A DNA stretch of 64,000 nt from Pseudomonas yangonensis (GTDB lineage: Bacteria > Pseudomonadota > Gammaproteobacteria > Pseudomonadales > Pseudomonadaceae): positions 1 to 64,000 of the forward strand of contig NZ_BLJU01000001.1 in NCBI RefSeq assembly GCF_009932725.1, read 5' to 3'. A program made the translations under genes and the position numbers. Under the pieces are notes generated by a model. That model saw nothing but the letters and a program-made list of their open reading frames with translations. It had not been told where the DNA came from and did no database searches. This document shows, piece after piece, positions 45,128-56,616 of this stretch; position 1 is the stretch's first letter, and every line of letters starts with the position of its first letter.

Positions 45128-45205
45128 TGGACTGCGCCGGCGTTTATGATCCTGCCCCGGACGCTCTGAATTCGCTGTAGGGCGTGCCTTTGACGGTATA
45201 GCGTA

Positions 45206-45979
45206 ATGAACCTGAAGTACCCGGTTGCGGTTCTGTTGTTACTAGGCAGCCTTGGCGCCCATTTGCCAGCTGCCGAGTTGCGGCTGTACACCGAAGACTA
45301 TCGACCGTTCAGCTTTCTGCAGGACGGCGAGCCGAGCGGCATGGCCGTGGCCGTTGTCGAGGCGCTGATCCGCCGCACCGGTGATACGGCGCGCATCGAA
45401 CTGGTGCCCTGGACACGCGGCTATCACCAGGCTCGTCACCAGGCCGATACCGCGCTGTTTTCCACCGTCCGCACTGCGCAGCGTGAAGCCGAGTTCCAGT
45501 GGGTTGGGCCGATCGCGCGGGGCTATACGCGGTTCTACACGCACAAGGATGCCGGGTTGCGCGTCACCAGTCTCGACGATGTGCGCCGACTCGGCACCCT
45601 GGCCGTGCCCAAACAGTGGTACAGCTATGAACTGCTGAGTCAGCGGAATATGGATAACCTCTACGGCGTGCCAACCCCGCAGGACATGCTGCGCATGTTT
45701 CGCCATGGCCGGGTCAAGCTGCTACTGGCCAACACCCTGACCCTCGATGGCATGCTCGCCGAACAGGGCATGCATGCCGGACAGTTGCAGGCGCAGTTCG
45801 ACCTGATGCCCAACGACTCCTACATTGCCTTCTCCCTGCACACCGATGCCGCTCGTGTTGCCCGCTGGCAGCAGGCGCTTCAGGGTATGCGCCAGGACGG
45901 TAGTCTGGAGCGTATCTATCGGCGCTGGTTTCCCAATGCCGACGAGAGGGCGCTGGCTGATCTGCTTCGCGTCGAGTGA
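45206..45979 (+). CDS. Orphan family-3 solute-binding protein (amino-acid type), copy 1
   Basis: 257 aa. Signal peptide to about residue 23, SBP_bac_3 fold beginning LRLYTEDYRPFSFLQDGEPSG. Closely related to the next gene, with shared segments TEDxxP, PWTRxxHxA, LFSTVRT and LPKQWYxxELLS. No permease nearby. The family often supplies amino-acid uptake or periplasmic sensing. Confidence 0.87.
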   Translation: MNLKYPVAVLLLLGSLGAHLPAAELRLYTEDYRPFSFLQDGEPSGMAVAVVEALIRRTGDTARIELVPWTRGYHQARHQADTALFSTVRTAQREAEFQWVGPIARGYTRFYTHKDAGLRVTSLDDVRRLGTLAVPKQWYSYELLSQRNMDNLYGVPTPQDMLRMFRHGRVKLLLANTLTLDGMLAEQGMHAGQLQAQFDLMPNDSYIAFSLHTDAARVARWQQALQGMRQDGSLERIYRRWFPNADERALADLLRVE

Positions 45980-46028
45980 GCTGCTGCGTTGCGCAGTGTG
46001 ACTTGCTAGGCTGCAAGCGGGAGGGGGC

Positions 46029-46787
46029 ATGATGGGCAAACGCTTGCGTCAATGGTTGAGTGTCGTGCTGGTGGTGCTGTGCGCACCGGCGGCAGCGCAA
46101 TTGCGTCTGCTCACCGAGGATGCGCCGCCGATGAGTTTCATGCGCGACGGCGAAGCCAGTGGTTTCTCCGTCGAAGTGGTCAGGGCCTTGCTGGCGCGTA
46201 CCGGCGACCGTGGACAGATCGAGATGGCGCCCTGGACTCGCGCGTTCCATCTGGCCCAACAGGATGAAGACATCGCCCTGTTTTCCACCGTGCGTACGCC
46301 CGAGCGTGAGGGCAAGTTTCAATGGGTCGGCCCCATAGTGGTTGGCACGACCAGCTTCTACTCGCTGAAATCCCGCCACCTGAGCATCGACACCTTGCAG
46401 CAGGCCGCAACCAGCGGACCTCTGGCGCTGCCCAAGCAGTGGTACACCTTCGAGACTCTGAGTGCCAAGGGGTTCACCAATCTCTACGGCGTGCCCAGTT
46501 CGAAGCACATGATGACCCTGCTCAAGCATGGCCGGGTCAACCTAATCGCTACCGAGGACCTGACCCTGGCTGGCGAGCTCGCCGCCGTGGATCTCAAACC
46601 GCAGGATGTCACCGCGCATGCGCCGTTCATGCGCTCGGCCTACTATATCGCCTTCTCCCCGCAGACGTCGGTGGTGCGCGTGGTGCGCTGGCAGCGCGCG
46701 TTGCGGCAGATGCACGAGGACGGCAGCCTCGAGGCGATCCTCAGGCGCTGGATGCCGCATGCACCGATGCCGCCCATGGAACCGTAG
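46029..46787 (+). CDS. Orphan family-3 solute-binding protein, copy 2
   Basis: 252 aa, tandem paralogue of the gene before it, 49 bp downstream. Signal peptide to about residue 23, then LRLLTEDAPPMSFMRDGEASGF. Two adjacent ATGs (46029, 46032) follow GGAGG; the first is given. Lack of an ABC permease makes a shared remote transporter or a sensory role likely, without proof. Confidence 0.86.
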   Translation: MMGKRLRQWLSVVLVVLCAPAAAQLRLLTEDAPPMSFMRDGEASGFSVEVVRALLARTGDRGQIEMAPWTRAFHLAQQDEDIALFSTVRTPEREGKFQWVGPIVVGTTSFYSLKSRHLSIDTLQQAATSGPLALPKQWYTFETLSAKGFTNLYGVPSSKHMMTLLKHGRVNLIATEDLTLAGELAAVDLKPQDVTAHAPFMRSAYYIAFSPQTSVVRVVRWQRALRQMHEDGSLEAILRRWMPHAPMPPMEP

Positions 46788-46840
46788 CGGCTCGCATGGC
46801 GACTGGTTAACCTGAGCGCTGCAATCCACCGAGTCCGATC

Positions 46841-47842
46841 ATGTCGCGTGCCAAAGTTACTCTCGATCTGCGCAGCCGCACCGCGTTGTTCGCTCACCTG
46901 GGGGCGATGGAGCGCGCCGGTGTGCCCATCGATCGAGCGCTGGCCAGTCTGAACCTCGGGGGCCGCCATGAGGCCGCCGTAAAGCGCTTGCGGCAGATGG
47001 TGGGCAACGGTCGCGACCTGGCGAGTTCCGGCCAGTTGAGTGGCGTATTCACGCCACTGGAAAGCAGCCTGGTACGCGCCGCGCAGGAAGCCGGCGCGTT
47101 GGCTCATATCTACGAGCAACTGGCGCAGCGTTACGAGGGACAGGCTCGCCATGCGGCCGAATTGCTGTCGCGCCTGCTGCTGCCGGCAGGCGTGCTGCTG
47201 CTGGCGCTGGCGGTCAAACCCTTGCCCGCTTTGGCCGCTGGAAACCTTAGCGTTGCGGGATACCTTGCTGCCGTGCTGCTGCCGCTGTTCTGGCTGTCTG
47301 CGCCACTGTGGGTGGCTCGCGCGCTGTGGCGTCGCTGGCAGCAGCGAAGCACCGCTCAGCCTGGCACTCTCGACGATCTGCTACTGGCCCTGCCAGTGCT
47401 CGGCGGCCTGCAGCGCCGCGCTGACCTGCGAAATTTCTGTGACAGTCTCGGGTTGTTGCTGGAGGCGGGCATGCCGGTGCTCGATGCCTTGCCACGAGCC
47501 TGTAGCGCGGTGAGCAATGCGCGGCTAAGGCGGGATTTCGCCACTCTGGCGCCGCGAGTCGCTGCCGGGCAATCGCTGGTGCGTGCCTTCGATGGGCTGA
47601 GCTTTCCCGGCAAGGCCATGCTGATCGGCGTGCTCAATACCGGTGAAACGACCGGACGGCCGGGCGAGGCACTGCTGCGTTTCGCCCGCCTGCAGGCGCA
47701 GCAGCTGGCTGCTAGCCAGCAGATGCTGGCGAGCTGGGCGCCTCGGCTGTTCTATCTGGCCGTCGCCATCTGGATGGCATACGGCCTGCTTACCGGCGGT
47801 GGGTTCTTCCCGGCGCTGCCCGCGGAGCTGGCTGGCCGATAA
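46841..47842 (+). CDS. Orphan type II secretion/pilus F-domain protein
   Basis: 333 aa. Two T2SF helical domains (about 10-130 and 185-300), each followed by a membrane segment, as in GspF/PilC; the second domain has [22 protein letters not shown] and [17 protein letters not shown]. Shorter than PilC (about 400 aa). No ATPase, pseudopilin or secretin gene is near, unlike a real secretion locus. Confidence 0.82.
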   Translation: MSRAKVTLDLRSRTALFAHLGAMERAGVPIDRALASLNLGGRHEAAVKRLRQMVGNGRDLASSGQLSGVFTPLESSLVRAAQEAGALAHIYEQLAQRYEGQARHAAELLSRLLLPAGVLLLALAVKPLPALAAGNLSVAGYLAAVLLPLFWLSAPLWVARALWRRWQQRSTAQPGTLDDLLLALPVLGGLQRRADLRNFCDSLGLLLEAGMPVLDALPRACSAVSNARLRRDFATLAPRVAAGQSLVRAFDGLSFPGKAMLIGVLNTGETTGRPGEALLRFARLQAQQLAASQQMLASWAPRLFYLAVAIWMAYGLLTGGGFFPALPAELAGR

Positions 47843-47970
47843 ATTGCTGGTCATCCGCCACGGCGATTCGTTTGAAAGCTGGCAGCAAGTGCCTTGCGCT
47901 AGCATTCGTCACGTCTACGCCATTACTAAAAAGAGAAAAAAGCGATTCAACCGACTTTGGAATACGCCCC

Positions 47971-48843
47971 ATGCCCATCCTGCAACGTGCATCCCACCAT
48001 GAGCTGCGCAGCGCCTTTCGTGCCCTGCTGGCTTCCGACCGCTGCTACCACACGGCTTCGGTCTTCGATCCCATGTCCGCCCGCATTGCCGCCGATCTCG
48101 ACTTCGAAGTCGGCATCCTTGGCGGCTCCGTCGCCTCCCTACAGGTACTCGGCGCGCCGGACTTCGCCCTCATCACCCTCAGCGAATTCGTCGAGCAGGC
48201 CGCGCGCATCGGCCGCGTCGCGCGCCTGCCGGTGATCGCCGATGCCGACCATGGCTACGGCAATGCGCTCAACGTGATGCGCACCGTGGTCGAACTGGAA
48301 CGCGCCGGCGTTGCCGCGCTGACCATCGAAGACACCCTGCTGCCGGCCCAGTTCGGTCGCAAGTCCACCGACCTGATCTCCATCGAGGAGGGTGTCGGCA
48401 AGATCCTCGCCGCGCTGGAAGCACGCGTCGATCCTGACCTGGCCGTCATCGCCCGTACCCATGCCGGCGTGCTGGAAGTCGATGAAGTGATCCGCCGTAC
48501 CCGCGCCTATGAGGCGGCCGGCGCAGATGGCATCTGCCTGGTCGGAGTCAGGGATTTCGCCCACCTGGAGCAGATCGCCGCAGGTCTCAAGGTGCCGCTG
48601 ATGCTGGTCACCTACGGCAACCCCGAGCTGCGCGACAACCAGCGCCTGGCCCGCCTGGGCGTGCGCATCGTGGTCAACGGCCATGCCGCCTACTTCGCCG
48701 CGATCAAGGCTACCTACGACTGCCTGCGCGAACAGCGCGGCGCGCAGCCGTGCGACCTCAACGCCACCGAGCTGACCCACAAGTACACCATGCCCGAGGA
48801 TTACATCCTCTGGGCCAAGGAGTTCATGGAAGTCCGCGAGTAG
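47971..48843 (+). CDS. Oxaloacetate decarboxylase, PEP mutase/isocitrate lyase superfamily
   Basis: 290 aa. Orthologue by position and sequence of P. aeruginosa PA4872, a member of the PEP mutase/isocitrate lyase superfamily characterised as oxaloacetate decarboxylase. Metal and substrate motifs: [24 protein letters not shown] and IEDTLLP. The start at 47971 is the family N-terminus. The alternative start at 47872 lies in non-homologous sequence. Confidence 0.92.
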   Translation: MPILQRASHHELRSAFRALLASDRCYHTASVFDPMSARIAADLDFEVGILGGSVASLQVLGAPDFALITLSEFVEQAARIGRVARLPVIADADHGYGNALNVMRTVVELERAGVAALTIEDTLLPAQFGRKSTDLISIEEGVGKILAALEARVDPDLAVIARTHAGVLEVDEVIRRTRAYEAAGADGICLVGVRDFAHLEQIAAGLKVPLMLVTYGNPELRDNQRLARLGVRIVVNGHAAYFAAIKATYDCLREQRGAQPCDLNATELTHKYTMPEDYILWAKEFMEVRE

Positions 48844-48912
48844 CGACGGGCAGCACTTGCACTTCGCATTTACCGGGCGCATATCTGTCGGGTGAATGCG
48901 AGGAGGTCGAGC

Positions 48913-49179
48913 ATGGCAGGCGGTTGGGCAAGTGACGACGCAGTTCAGGAACAGATCGACAGCAGCATCGAGGACGCCGTCGCGCGCGCTCGCCGGCAAC
49001 TGCCGAAAGGCGAGAGTCTGCGTCACTGCGAAGAATGCGATGCAGCCATTCCCGAGGCCCGGCGCCAGGCCATTCCCGGCGTGCGCCTGTGCGTCAAGTG
49101 CCAGGCCGAGCACGACCGGGAAAACGCCGCCTATAGCGGTTATAACCGCCGGGGCAGCAAGGACAGCCAGTTGCGTTGA
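48913..49179 (+). CDS. DksA/TraR-type C4 zinc-finger protein
   Basis: 88 aa. Zinc ligands C39 and C42 (HCEEC) and C60 and C63 (CVKC). It corresponds to the short DksA-like proteins of Pseudomonas, as I recall PA4870. These lack the long coiled-coil of DksA, so RNA polymerase regulation is not certain. AGGAGG lies 6 nt before the ATG at 48913. Confidence 0.88.
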   Translation: MAGGWASDDAVQEQIDSSIEDAVARARRQLPKGESLRHCEECDAAIPEARRQAIPGVRLCVKCQAEHDRENAAYSGYNRRGSKDSQLR

Positions 49180-49254
49180 GCAAGCGGTACGGCACCTATG
49201 CGAGTCCTGATGGTCTAGTGCTACTACAACCGTGACTCAGGAAGAGGTGCCTGC

Positions 49255-49698
49255 ATGACGATTTTCGAAGCTTTACGCATCAGCCACGACATCCAGCGCG
49301 AACTGGCGCAGAAACTGATCGCCACCCAGGGCGACAGCGCCGAGCGCCACGCTTTGTTCTCTCAGCTCAAGCACGAACTGGCCGTGCATTCAGTGGCCGA
49401 GGAGCGCCATTTCTATATCCCCCTGATGCAGCAGGATGCGGGCGTCGATCTGTCGCGCCATGCGATTGCCGAGCATCACGAGATGGATGAAATGGTCGAG
49501 GGCCTGGAGGAAACCGACCCCAGCAGCCCCAGCTGGCTGGCGCAAGCCAAGGCGCTGGCGGAAAAGGTCGAGCATCACCTCAAGGAAGAAGAACACACCT
49601 TCTTCCAGATGGCCGGCAAGCTGCTACGCGACAAGGAGAAGCAGCAGCTGGCCGGTGATTATCTCAATGCCTATGACGAGATGAAGCAGGCGTCCTGA
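49255..49698 (+). CDS. Hemerythrin HHE-domain protein
   Basis: 147 aa helical bundle with the hemerythrin ligand pattern: ISHDIQRELA near residue 11, VHSVAEERHFY near 45, AEHHEMDEM near 73 and VEHHLKEEEHTFF near 105. It probably binds a di-iron site for oxygen or nitric oxide handling or iron storage. It shares a bidirectional terminator with ureC. Confidence 0.9.
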   Translation: MTIFEALRISHDIQRELAQKLIATQGDSAERHALFSQLKHELAVHSVAEERHFYIPLMQQDAGVDLSRHAIAEHHEMDEMVEGLEETDPSSPSWLAQAKALAEKVEHHLKEEEHTFFQMAGKLLRDKEKQQLAGDYLNAYDEMKQAS

Positions 49699-49708
49699 TA
49701 GACCGATG

Positions 49709-49733
49709 AGAGCCGGGCGTAACGCCCGGCTCT
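49709..49733. terminator. Bidirectional terminator between hemerythrin and ureC
   Basis: AGAGCCGGGCG (49709-49719) pairs with CGCCCGGCTCT (49723-49733) around TAA, followed by TTTCGTT on the plus strand; it lies in the 40-bp gap between two convergent genes. Confidence 0.88.
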
Positions 49734-49738
49734 TTCGT

Positions 49739-51439
<1,701 letters not shown>

Positions 51440-51512
51440 ATTCGCTTCCCTTGTGGCGCGAAGGCTGGCGCGTCTTTTCTGTCTGTCAGGGGATTTAGGA
51501 GCTGTGGTTCTT

Positions 51513-51570
51513 CTTGTAGGAGCGGCTTTAGCTGCGAAGCCGTTATCGCGGCTGAAGCCGCTCCTACAAG
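51513..51570. repeat. REP (GTAGGAGCGGCTTYAGC type) between ureB and ureC
   Basis: An inverted pair starting GTAGGAGCGGCTTTAGCTGC (51516-51535) and its near complement (51546-51570), differing only by G-U pairs, in the 138-bp ureB-ureC gap. Same family as 54607-54669. It could modulate the ratio of the ureB and ureC mRNA segments. Confidence 0.85.
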
Positions 51571-51577
51571 GGGCATC

Positions 51578-51886
51578 TCAATCCAGGTCGCCCATCACCC
51601 GGCCGGCGAAGCCGAACACCCGGCGCGCACCGGCCAGATCGACCAGCTCGACCTCACGGCTCTGCCCGGGCTCGAAACGCACCGCGGTGCCGGCTGGGAT
51701 GTTCAGGCGCATACCTCGCGTGGATGCTCGATCGAAGATCAGCGCATCGTTGGTCTCGAAGAAGTGGTAGTGCGAGCCGACCTGGATCGGCCGGTCACCG
51801 CTGTTGGCCACGGACAGAGTCAGGGTGCGGCGGCCGGCATTGAGCTCGATCTCGCCATCGGCAATCTGGTATTCGCCGGGAATCAT
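51578..51886 (-). CDS. ureB: Urease beta subunit
   Basis: 102 aa. Begins [19 protein letters not shown] and has the conserved [14 protein letters not shown] and [18 protein letters not shown]. It assembles with UreA and UreC into the urease trimer. The gene upstream (GNAT) ends 7 bp before its start. Confidence 0.97.
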   Translation of the reverse strand: MIPGEYQIADGEIELNAGRRTLTLSVANSGDRPIQVGSHYHFFETNDALIFDRASTRGMRLNIPAGTAVRFEPGQSREVELVDLAGARRVFGFAGRVMGDLD

Positions 51887-51893
51887 GGGCTGC

Positions 51894-52394
51894 TCACTCC
51901 AGAATCAGTTGCATAAAGGTCAGATCAAGCCAGCGGCCGAACTTGCGGCCGACCTGGGGCATTTGCCCGGTGGTGACGAACCCTAGGCGCTGGTGCAGGC
52001 GAATCGAGGCGGCATTTTCCGACTCGATGGCGGCGACCATGACGTGGAGCTTGGCGGCCCGAGCGCGCTCGATCAGCGCCTGCATCAGCGCCGGGCCGAG
52101 CCCTTGGCCGCGCTGGTCGGGGCGTACGTAGACCGAATGCTCGACGGTGTGGCGAAAGCCTTCGATGCTGCGCCAGGTGCCGTAGCTGGAATAGCCGACT
52201 ACCTCGCCGGCGGCGTCATGCGCGACCAGTACGGGAAAGCCGGCCGCCGTGCGTTCGGCCAGCCAGGCACGGCGGTTGGCCAGGTCCACCAGGGTCTCGT
52301 TCCAGATCGCCGTGGTGTGCTGCACGGCGTCGTTGTAGATAGCGAGGATGCCGGGTAGATCGGCCTCGCTGGCGTTCACTATCGAATAGCTCAT
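51894..52394 (-). CDS. GNAT N-acetyltransferase (Pat/MddA type)
   Basis: 166 aa. Acetyl-CoA loop [19 protein letters not shown], preceded by VEHSVYV. PA4866, in the same place between ureA and ureB in P. aeruginosa, acetylates methionine sulfoximine and sulfone and is annotated phosphinothricin acetyltransferase; this gene is its positional and family equivalent. The placement within the urease operon is thus ancestral, but a urease role is not implied. Confidence 0.9.
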   Translation of the reverse strand: MSYSIVNASEADLPGILAIYNDAVQHTTAIWNETLVDLANRRAWLAERTAAGFPVLVAHDAAGEVVGYSSYGTWRSIEGFRHTVEHSVYVRPDQRGQGLGPALMQALIERARAAKLHVMVAAIESENAASIRLHQRLGFVTTGQMPQVGRKFGRWLDLTFMQLILE

Positions 52395-52397
52395 GAA

Positions 52398-52700
52398 TCA
52401 CGCAATCGGCTGGTGTACGGTCACCAGCTTGGTGCCGTCGGGGAAGGTGGCTTCGATCTGGATCTCCGGAATCATCTCCGGCACGCCCTCCATCACCTGC
52501 TCGCGGGCCAGCAGGGTGGTGCCGAAGTGCATCAGCTCGGCCACGGTCTGGCCGTCGCGCGCGCCTTCGAGCAGGGCGGCGGAGATATAGGCCATGGCCT
52601 CCGGGTAGTTGAGCTTGACCCCGCGGGCCAGACGGCGCTCGGCCACCAGGCCGGCGGTGAAGATCAGCAGCTTGTCTTTCTCGCGTGGACTCAGATCCAT
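52398..52700 (-). CDS. ureA: Urease gamma subunit
   Basis: 100 aa, starting [21 protein letters not shown] (the canonical UreA N-terminus, here given in part) with [15 protein letters not shown]. It is the smallest subunit of the urease trimer. Separated from ureD by 83 bp and from the GNAT gene by 3 bp. Confidence 0.98.
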   Translation of the reverse strand: MDLSPREKDKLLIFTAGLVAERRLARGVKLNYPEAMAYISAALLEGARDGQTVAELMHFGTTLLAREQVMEGVPEMIPEIQIEATFPDGTKLVTVHQPIA

Positions 52701-52783
52701 CGTGTTACTCCATTAGGGCGTATGCCTGGCATCGCCTGAATGCGTCGGTGTGGTAGGGCGGATGTCGCTTTTTACATCCGCCG

Positions 52784-53620
52784 TCATGTGCTCCAGATGC
52801 GTGGCGGTCGCGCTTCACGCCCCAGCAGCGCCGGACGTAGCAGGCGCCAGAGTTCAATCAGCCAGGCACGCGCCTTGAGCGCTTCACTGGCCAGGCAGCG
52901 CGCGACCAGCAGGCCCGCGAGCTGGCTGAGGTCGCCGCGTACGCCTTCGATCTTCAGTTCGCGGCAGCGCTCGAGTAAATCACTGTCCACCTCGCCACTG
53001 ACCAGCAGGGTGGCGAATACCGGCTGGCCGTTCAGGCCGATGGGCGAGTCGAGCAGGCTGTCGCCGCCGCTCACGCGCTGGCGCTCGTGCCACAGCAACC
53101 TGCCATCCCGACGAACATCCAGTGCGGCCTGAAAGTGGCCGCAGGCAAAGCGCTCGTCGGCGGCGGGGCGGCCGAGGGCAACGATGTCCCAGTAGAACAG
53201 GCGAGCGTCGCCGTGCAGCTCGATCTGCGTATGCAGTTCGGCCTGGGCGCCGGCATAGACGATGGTTTCCTGCGGCAGCCATTCCAGGGTGGCGCCGGCC
53301 TCGACGCGCAGGCGCAGATCCTGGCGGGCGACGCCGGCGGCGCGGTACCACTTGGCTGCGCCGGGGCTGGTGAGCTGCACCCAGGTGCGTTCGCCGGCAT
53401 GGGCCGAGATGTCCAGGCGGTCGCCACCGGCGATGCCGCCAGGCGGGTGGACGATGATGTGCTGGCACACCTCCGGCCCCTCGGCGTAGAGGTGTTTCTG
53501 CACCCTGAGAGGGCCAAGGTGACGCCTGCGCACCGGCGTGGTGCGTTCACTGTGGCGCGCGTAGGCCAGCTCCAGCTCGGCGGGCCAGCTGGGCGTGAAC
53601 AGGGCGGCAGGCAGATTCAT
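52784..53620 (-). CDS. ureD: Urease accessory protein UreD
   Basis: 278 aa. It forms the urease activation complex with UreF and UreG and passes nickel into apo-urease. Conserved segments: [24 protein letters not shown] and [14 protein letters not shown]. The start at 53620 ([20 protein letters not shown]) is chosen over upstream non-homologous starts. First gene of the ureD-ureC operon, with a sigma-54 promoter 43 nt upstream. Confidence 0.95.
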   Translation of the reverse strand: MNLPAALFTPSWPAELELAYARHSERTTPVRRRHLGPLRVQKHLYAEGPEVCQHIIVHPPGGIAGGDRLDISAHAGERTWVQLTSPGAAKWYRAAGVARQDLRLRVEAGATLEWLPQETIVYAGAQAELHTQIELHGDARLFYWDIVALGRPAADERFACGHFQAALDVRRDGRLLWHERQRVSGGDSLLDSPIGLNGQPVFATLLVSGEVDSDLLERCRELKIEGVRGDLSQLAGLLVARCLASEALKARAWLIELWRLLRPALLGREARPPRIWST

Positions 53621-53662
53621 GTTGAGGCAACGGTTCCGCAGGATAGTTGACCGAGTGGGCAA

Positions 53663-53676
53663 GCAAGAGGCGTGCC
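53663..53676 (-). promoter_or_regulatory. Sigma-54 (-24/-12) promoter of ureDABC
   Basis: The minus strand reads GGCACGCCTCTTGC, a perfect core match to the sigma-54 consensus with exact spacing. Transcription would start near 53651, 31 nt before ureD. I found no clear NtrC palindrome in the short gap to urtE. Confidence 0.72.
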
Positions 53677-53788
53677 CTGAACCAATTCGGTGCGTGTGAG
53701 CTGGCAACACCTGACATGCACCAGTGGTCGGGAGGTTGCTACCTCTGAGTCGTCGCGGCTAAAAGCCCCTCCCACAGGCGGGTGCAGG

Positions 53789-54487
53789 TCAGATCGCCAC
53801 CAACCCGCGTACGCCTTCGGCTTCCATGTTCTCACCACGGCCCTGCTGGACGATCTCGCCGCGGCTCATCACCAGATACTGGTCGGCCAGTTCGGCGGCG
53901 AAGTCGTAGAACTGCTCCACCAGCAGTATGGCCATGTCGCCACGGGCGGCGAGTTTCTTGATCACTGCGCCGATCTCCTTGATCACCGAGGGCTGGATGC
54001 CTTCGGTGGGCTCGTCGAGGATCAACAGGCGTGGCTGGCTGGCCAGGGCGCGGCCGATGGCCAGCTGTTGCTGCTGACCACCTGACAGGTCGCCGCCGCG
54101 GCGATGCTTCATCTCGCGCAGCACCGGGAAGAGTTCGTAGATGAACCCCGGCACTTCCTTGGCCTGGCTGCCGGGAAAGCGTGACAGGCCCATCAGCAGG
54201 TTCTCTTCCACCGTCAGGCGCCCGAAGATCTCGCGCCCCTGCGGCACGTAGGCGATGCCGGCCTGCACGCGCTGGTGCGGCTTGTAGGCGATGATGGCCT
54301 TGCCCTCCCATTGGACATGGCCGTCCTTGGCCGGGATCAGGCCCATCAGGCACTTGAGCAGGGTGGTCTTGCCCACGCCGTTGCGGCCGAGCAGGCAGGT
54401 GACCTCGCCGACCTTCACGTCGAACGACAGGCCACGGAGGATGTGGCTGCCGCCGTAATACTGGTGGAGTTGTTGGACTTGCAGCAT
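53789..54487 (-). CDS. urtE: Urea ABC transporter ATPase UrtE
   Basis: 232 aa ABC ATPase of the LivF type. Walker A GRNGVGKT, signature LSGGQQQQLAIGRAL, Walker B LLILDEPTEG. Last gene of urtABCDE. The start at 54487 (MLQVQQLHQYYGGSHIL) fits LivF-like proteins. A 198-bp gap with a REP separates it from urtD. Confidence 0.95.
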   Translation of the reverse strand: MLQVQQLHQYYGGSHILRGLSFDVKVGEVTCLLGRNGVGKTTLLKCLMGLIPAKDGHVQWEGKAIIAYKPHQRVQAGIAYVPQGREIFGRLTVEENLLMGLSRFPGSQAKEVPGFIYELFPVLREMKHRRGGDLSGGQQQQLAIGRALASQPRLLILDEPTEGIQPSVIKEIGAVIKKLAARGDMAILLVEQFYDFAAELADQYLVMSRGEIVQQGRGENMEAEGVRGLVAI

Positions 54488-54606
54488 GACGTACCTCTGC
54501 GTGGTTCTGTAACTGACGACGCTCGGCGTCGTTGGAACGCGGCGCGTTCCGGGAGGGGTTCCCGCGCGGGCGCAATGCCGCCTCGCAGTGGAAACCATCA
54601 ATTTTC

Positions 54607-54669
54607 TTCGCGGCTGAAGCCGCTCCTACAGGTTGAGGGACGTCTCGTAGGAGCGGCTTCAGCCGCGAA
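54607..54669. repeat. REP perfect inverted repeat between urtD and urtE
   Basis: A 23-bp arm starting TTCGCGGCTGAAGCCGCTCC (54607-54629) and its exact complement (54647-54669). Same family as at 51513-51570; a lone, more distant half copy (CGCGGCTAAAAGCCCCTCCC) lies at 53754-53773. Confidence 0.92.
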
Positions 54670-54685
54670 TTCGCAGAGCGATGGC

Positions 54686-55524
<839 letters not shown>

Positions 55525-55528
<4 letters not shown>

Positions 55529-56616
55529 TGATCCTTCTCCTTCTTCAGCAGGCCAATCACGCCCTTGGGTAGAAAGAGGGTGACGACGATAAACAGCGCG
55601 CCCAGGGCGAACAGCCAGTATTCGGGGAAGGCCACGGTGAACCAGCTCTTCATGCCGTTGACGATACCGGCGCCGAGCAGCGGGCCGATCAGCGTGCCGC
55701 GACCACCGAGGGCGACCCACACGGCTGCTTCGATGGACTGGGTCGGGGCCATCTCGCTGGGGTTGATGATGCCCACCTGGGGCACGTACAGCGCGCCGGC
55801 CAGGCCGCACAGCACCGCGGATAGCACCCAGATGAACAGCTTGTAGCCGCGCGGATCGAAGCCGCAGAACATCAGGCGGTTCTCGGCGTCACGCAGGGCG
55901 GTCAGCACGCGGCCGAACTTGCTGCGCGCCAGGCGAAAGCCCAGGTACAGGCTGCCTACCAGCAGCACCACGGTGGCGAAGAACAGTGCGGCGCGGGTGC
56001 CCTGCGCGGTGATGTCGAAGCCGAGGATGCGGGTGAAACCGGTAAAGCCGTTGTTGCCGCCGAAGCCGGTTTCGTTGCGGAAGAACAAGAGCATGCCGGC
56101 AAAGGTCAGCGCCTGGGTCATGATCGAGAAGTACACGCCCTTGATCCGCGAGCGGAAGGCGAAGAAACCGAACACCAGGGCCAGCAAGCCGGGCGCCAGT
56201 ACCACCAGGCACAGCGCCCAGAGAAAACTCGAGGTGCCGTACCAGTACCAGGGCAGCTCGCTCCAGGCCAGGAAGCTCATGAAGGCCGGCAGCCCGTCGC
56301 CCGCCGACTGGCGCATCAGGTACATACCCATGGCATAACCGCCGAGGGCGAAGAACAGGCCATGGCCCAGCGACAGCATGCCGGCGTAGCCCCAGACCAG
56401 ATCCAGCGCCAGGGCGACGATGGCGTAGCAGAGGATCTTGCCCACCAGCGTCAGGGCGTAGGCCGAGAGGTGCAGGGCATGGTCGGCCGGCAACAGGTGC
56501 AGCAGCGGCATTGCGATCAGCACGGCCAGCACCAGCAGGCCGATGGCGATGGAGACCTGCGGGCCGAGTTTGGCGCTGGCGCGGGCCAGTAGCGTTTGAT
56601 TCAGTGGCATGGTCAT
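55525..56616 (-). CDS. urtC: Urea ABC transporter permease UrtC
   Basis: 363 aa LivM-type permease with about ten helices: YAIVALALDLVWGYAGMLSLGHGLFF (partly quoted; the LSLGHGLFFALGGYAMG part is the permease motif), NNGFTGFTRILG and GGRGTLIGPLLGAG. ATG at 56616, overlapping the urtB stop as TGATG; a second ATG at 56610 is possible. Confidence 0.95.

Noticed and set aside
51894..52394. GNAT gene inside the urease operon as an insertion
   Set aside because: The same gene is in the same place in P. aeruginosa (PA4866).
53754..53773. Third REP of the GTAGGAGCGG family
   Set aside because: Only a single degenerate arm is present, so it is not listed as a full element.
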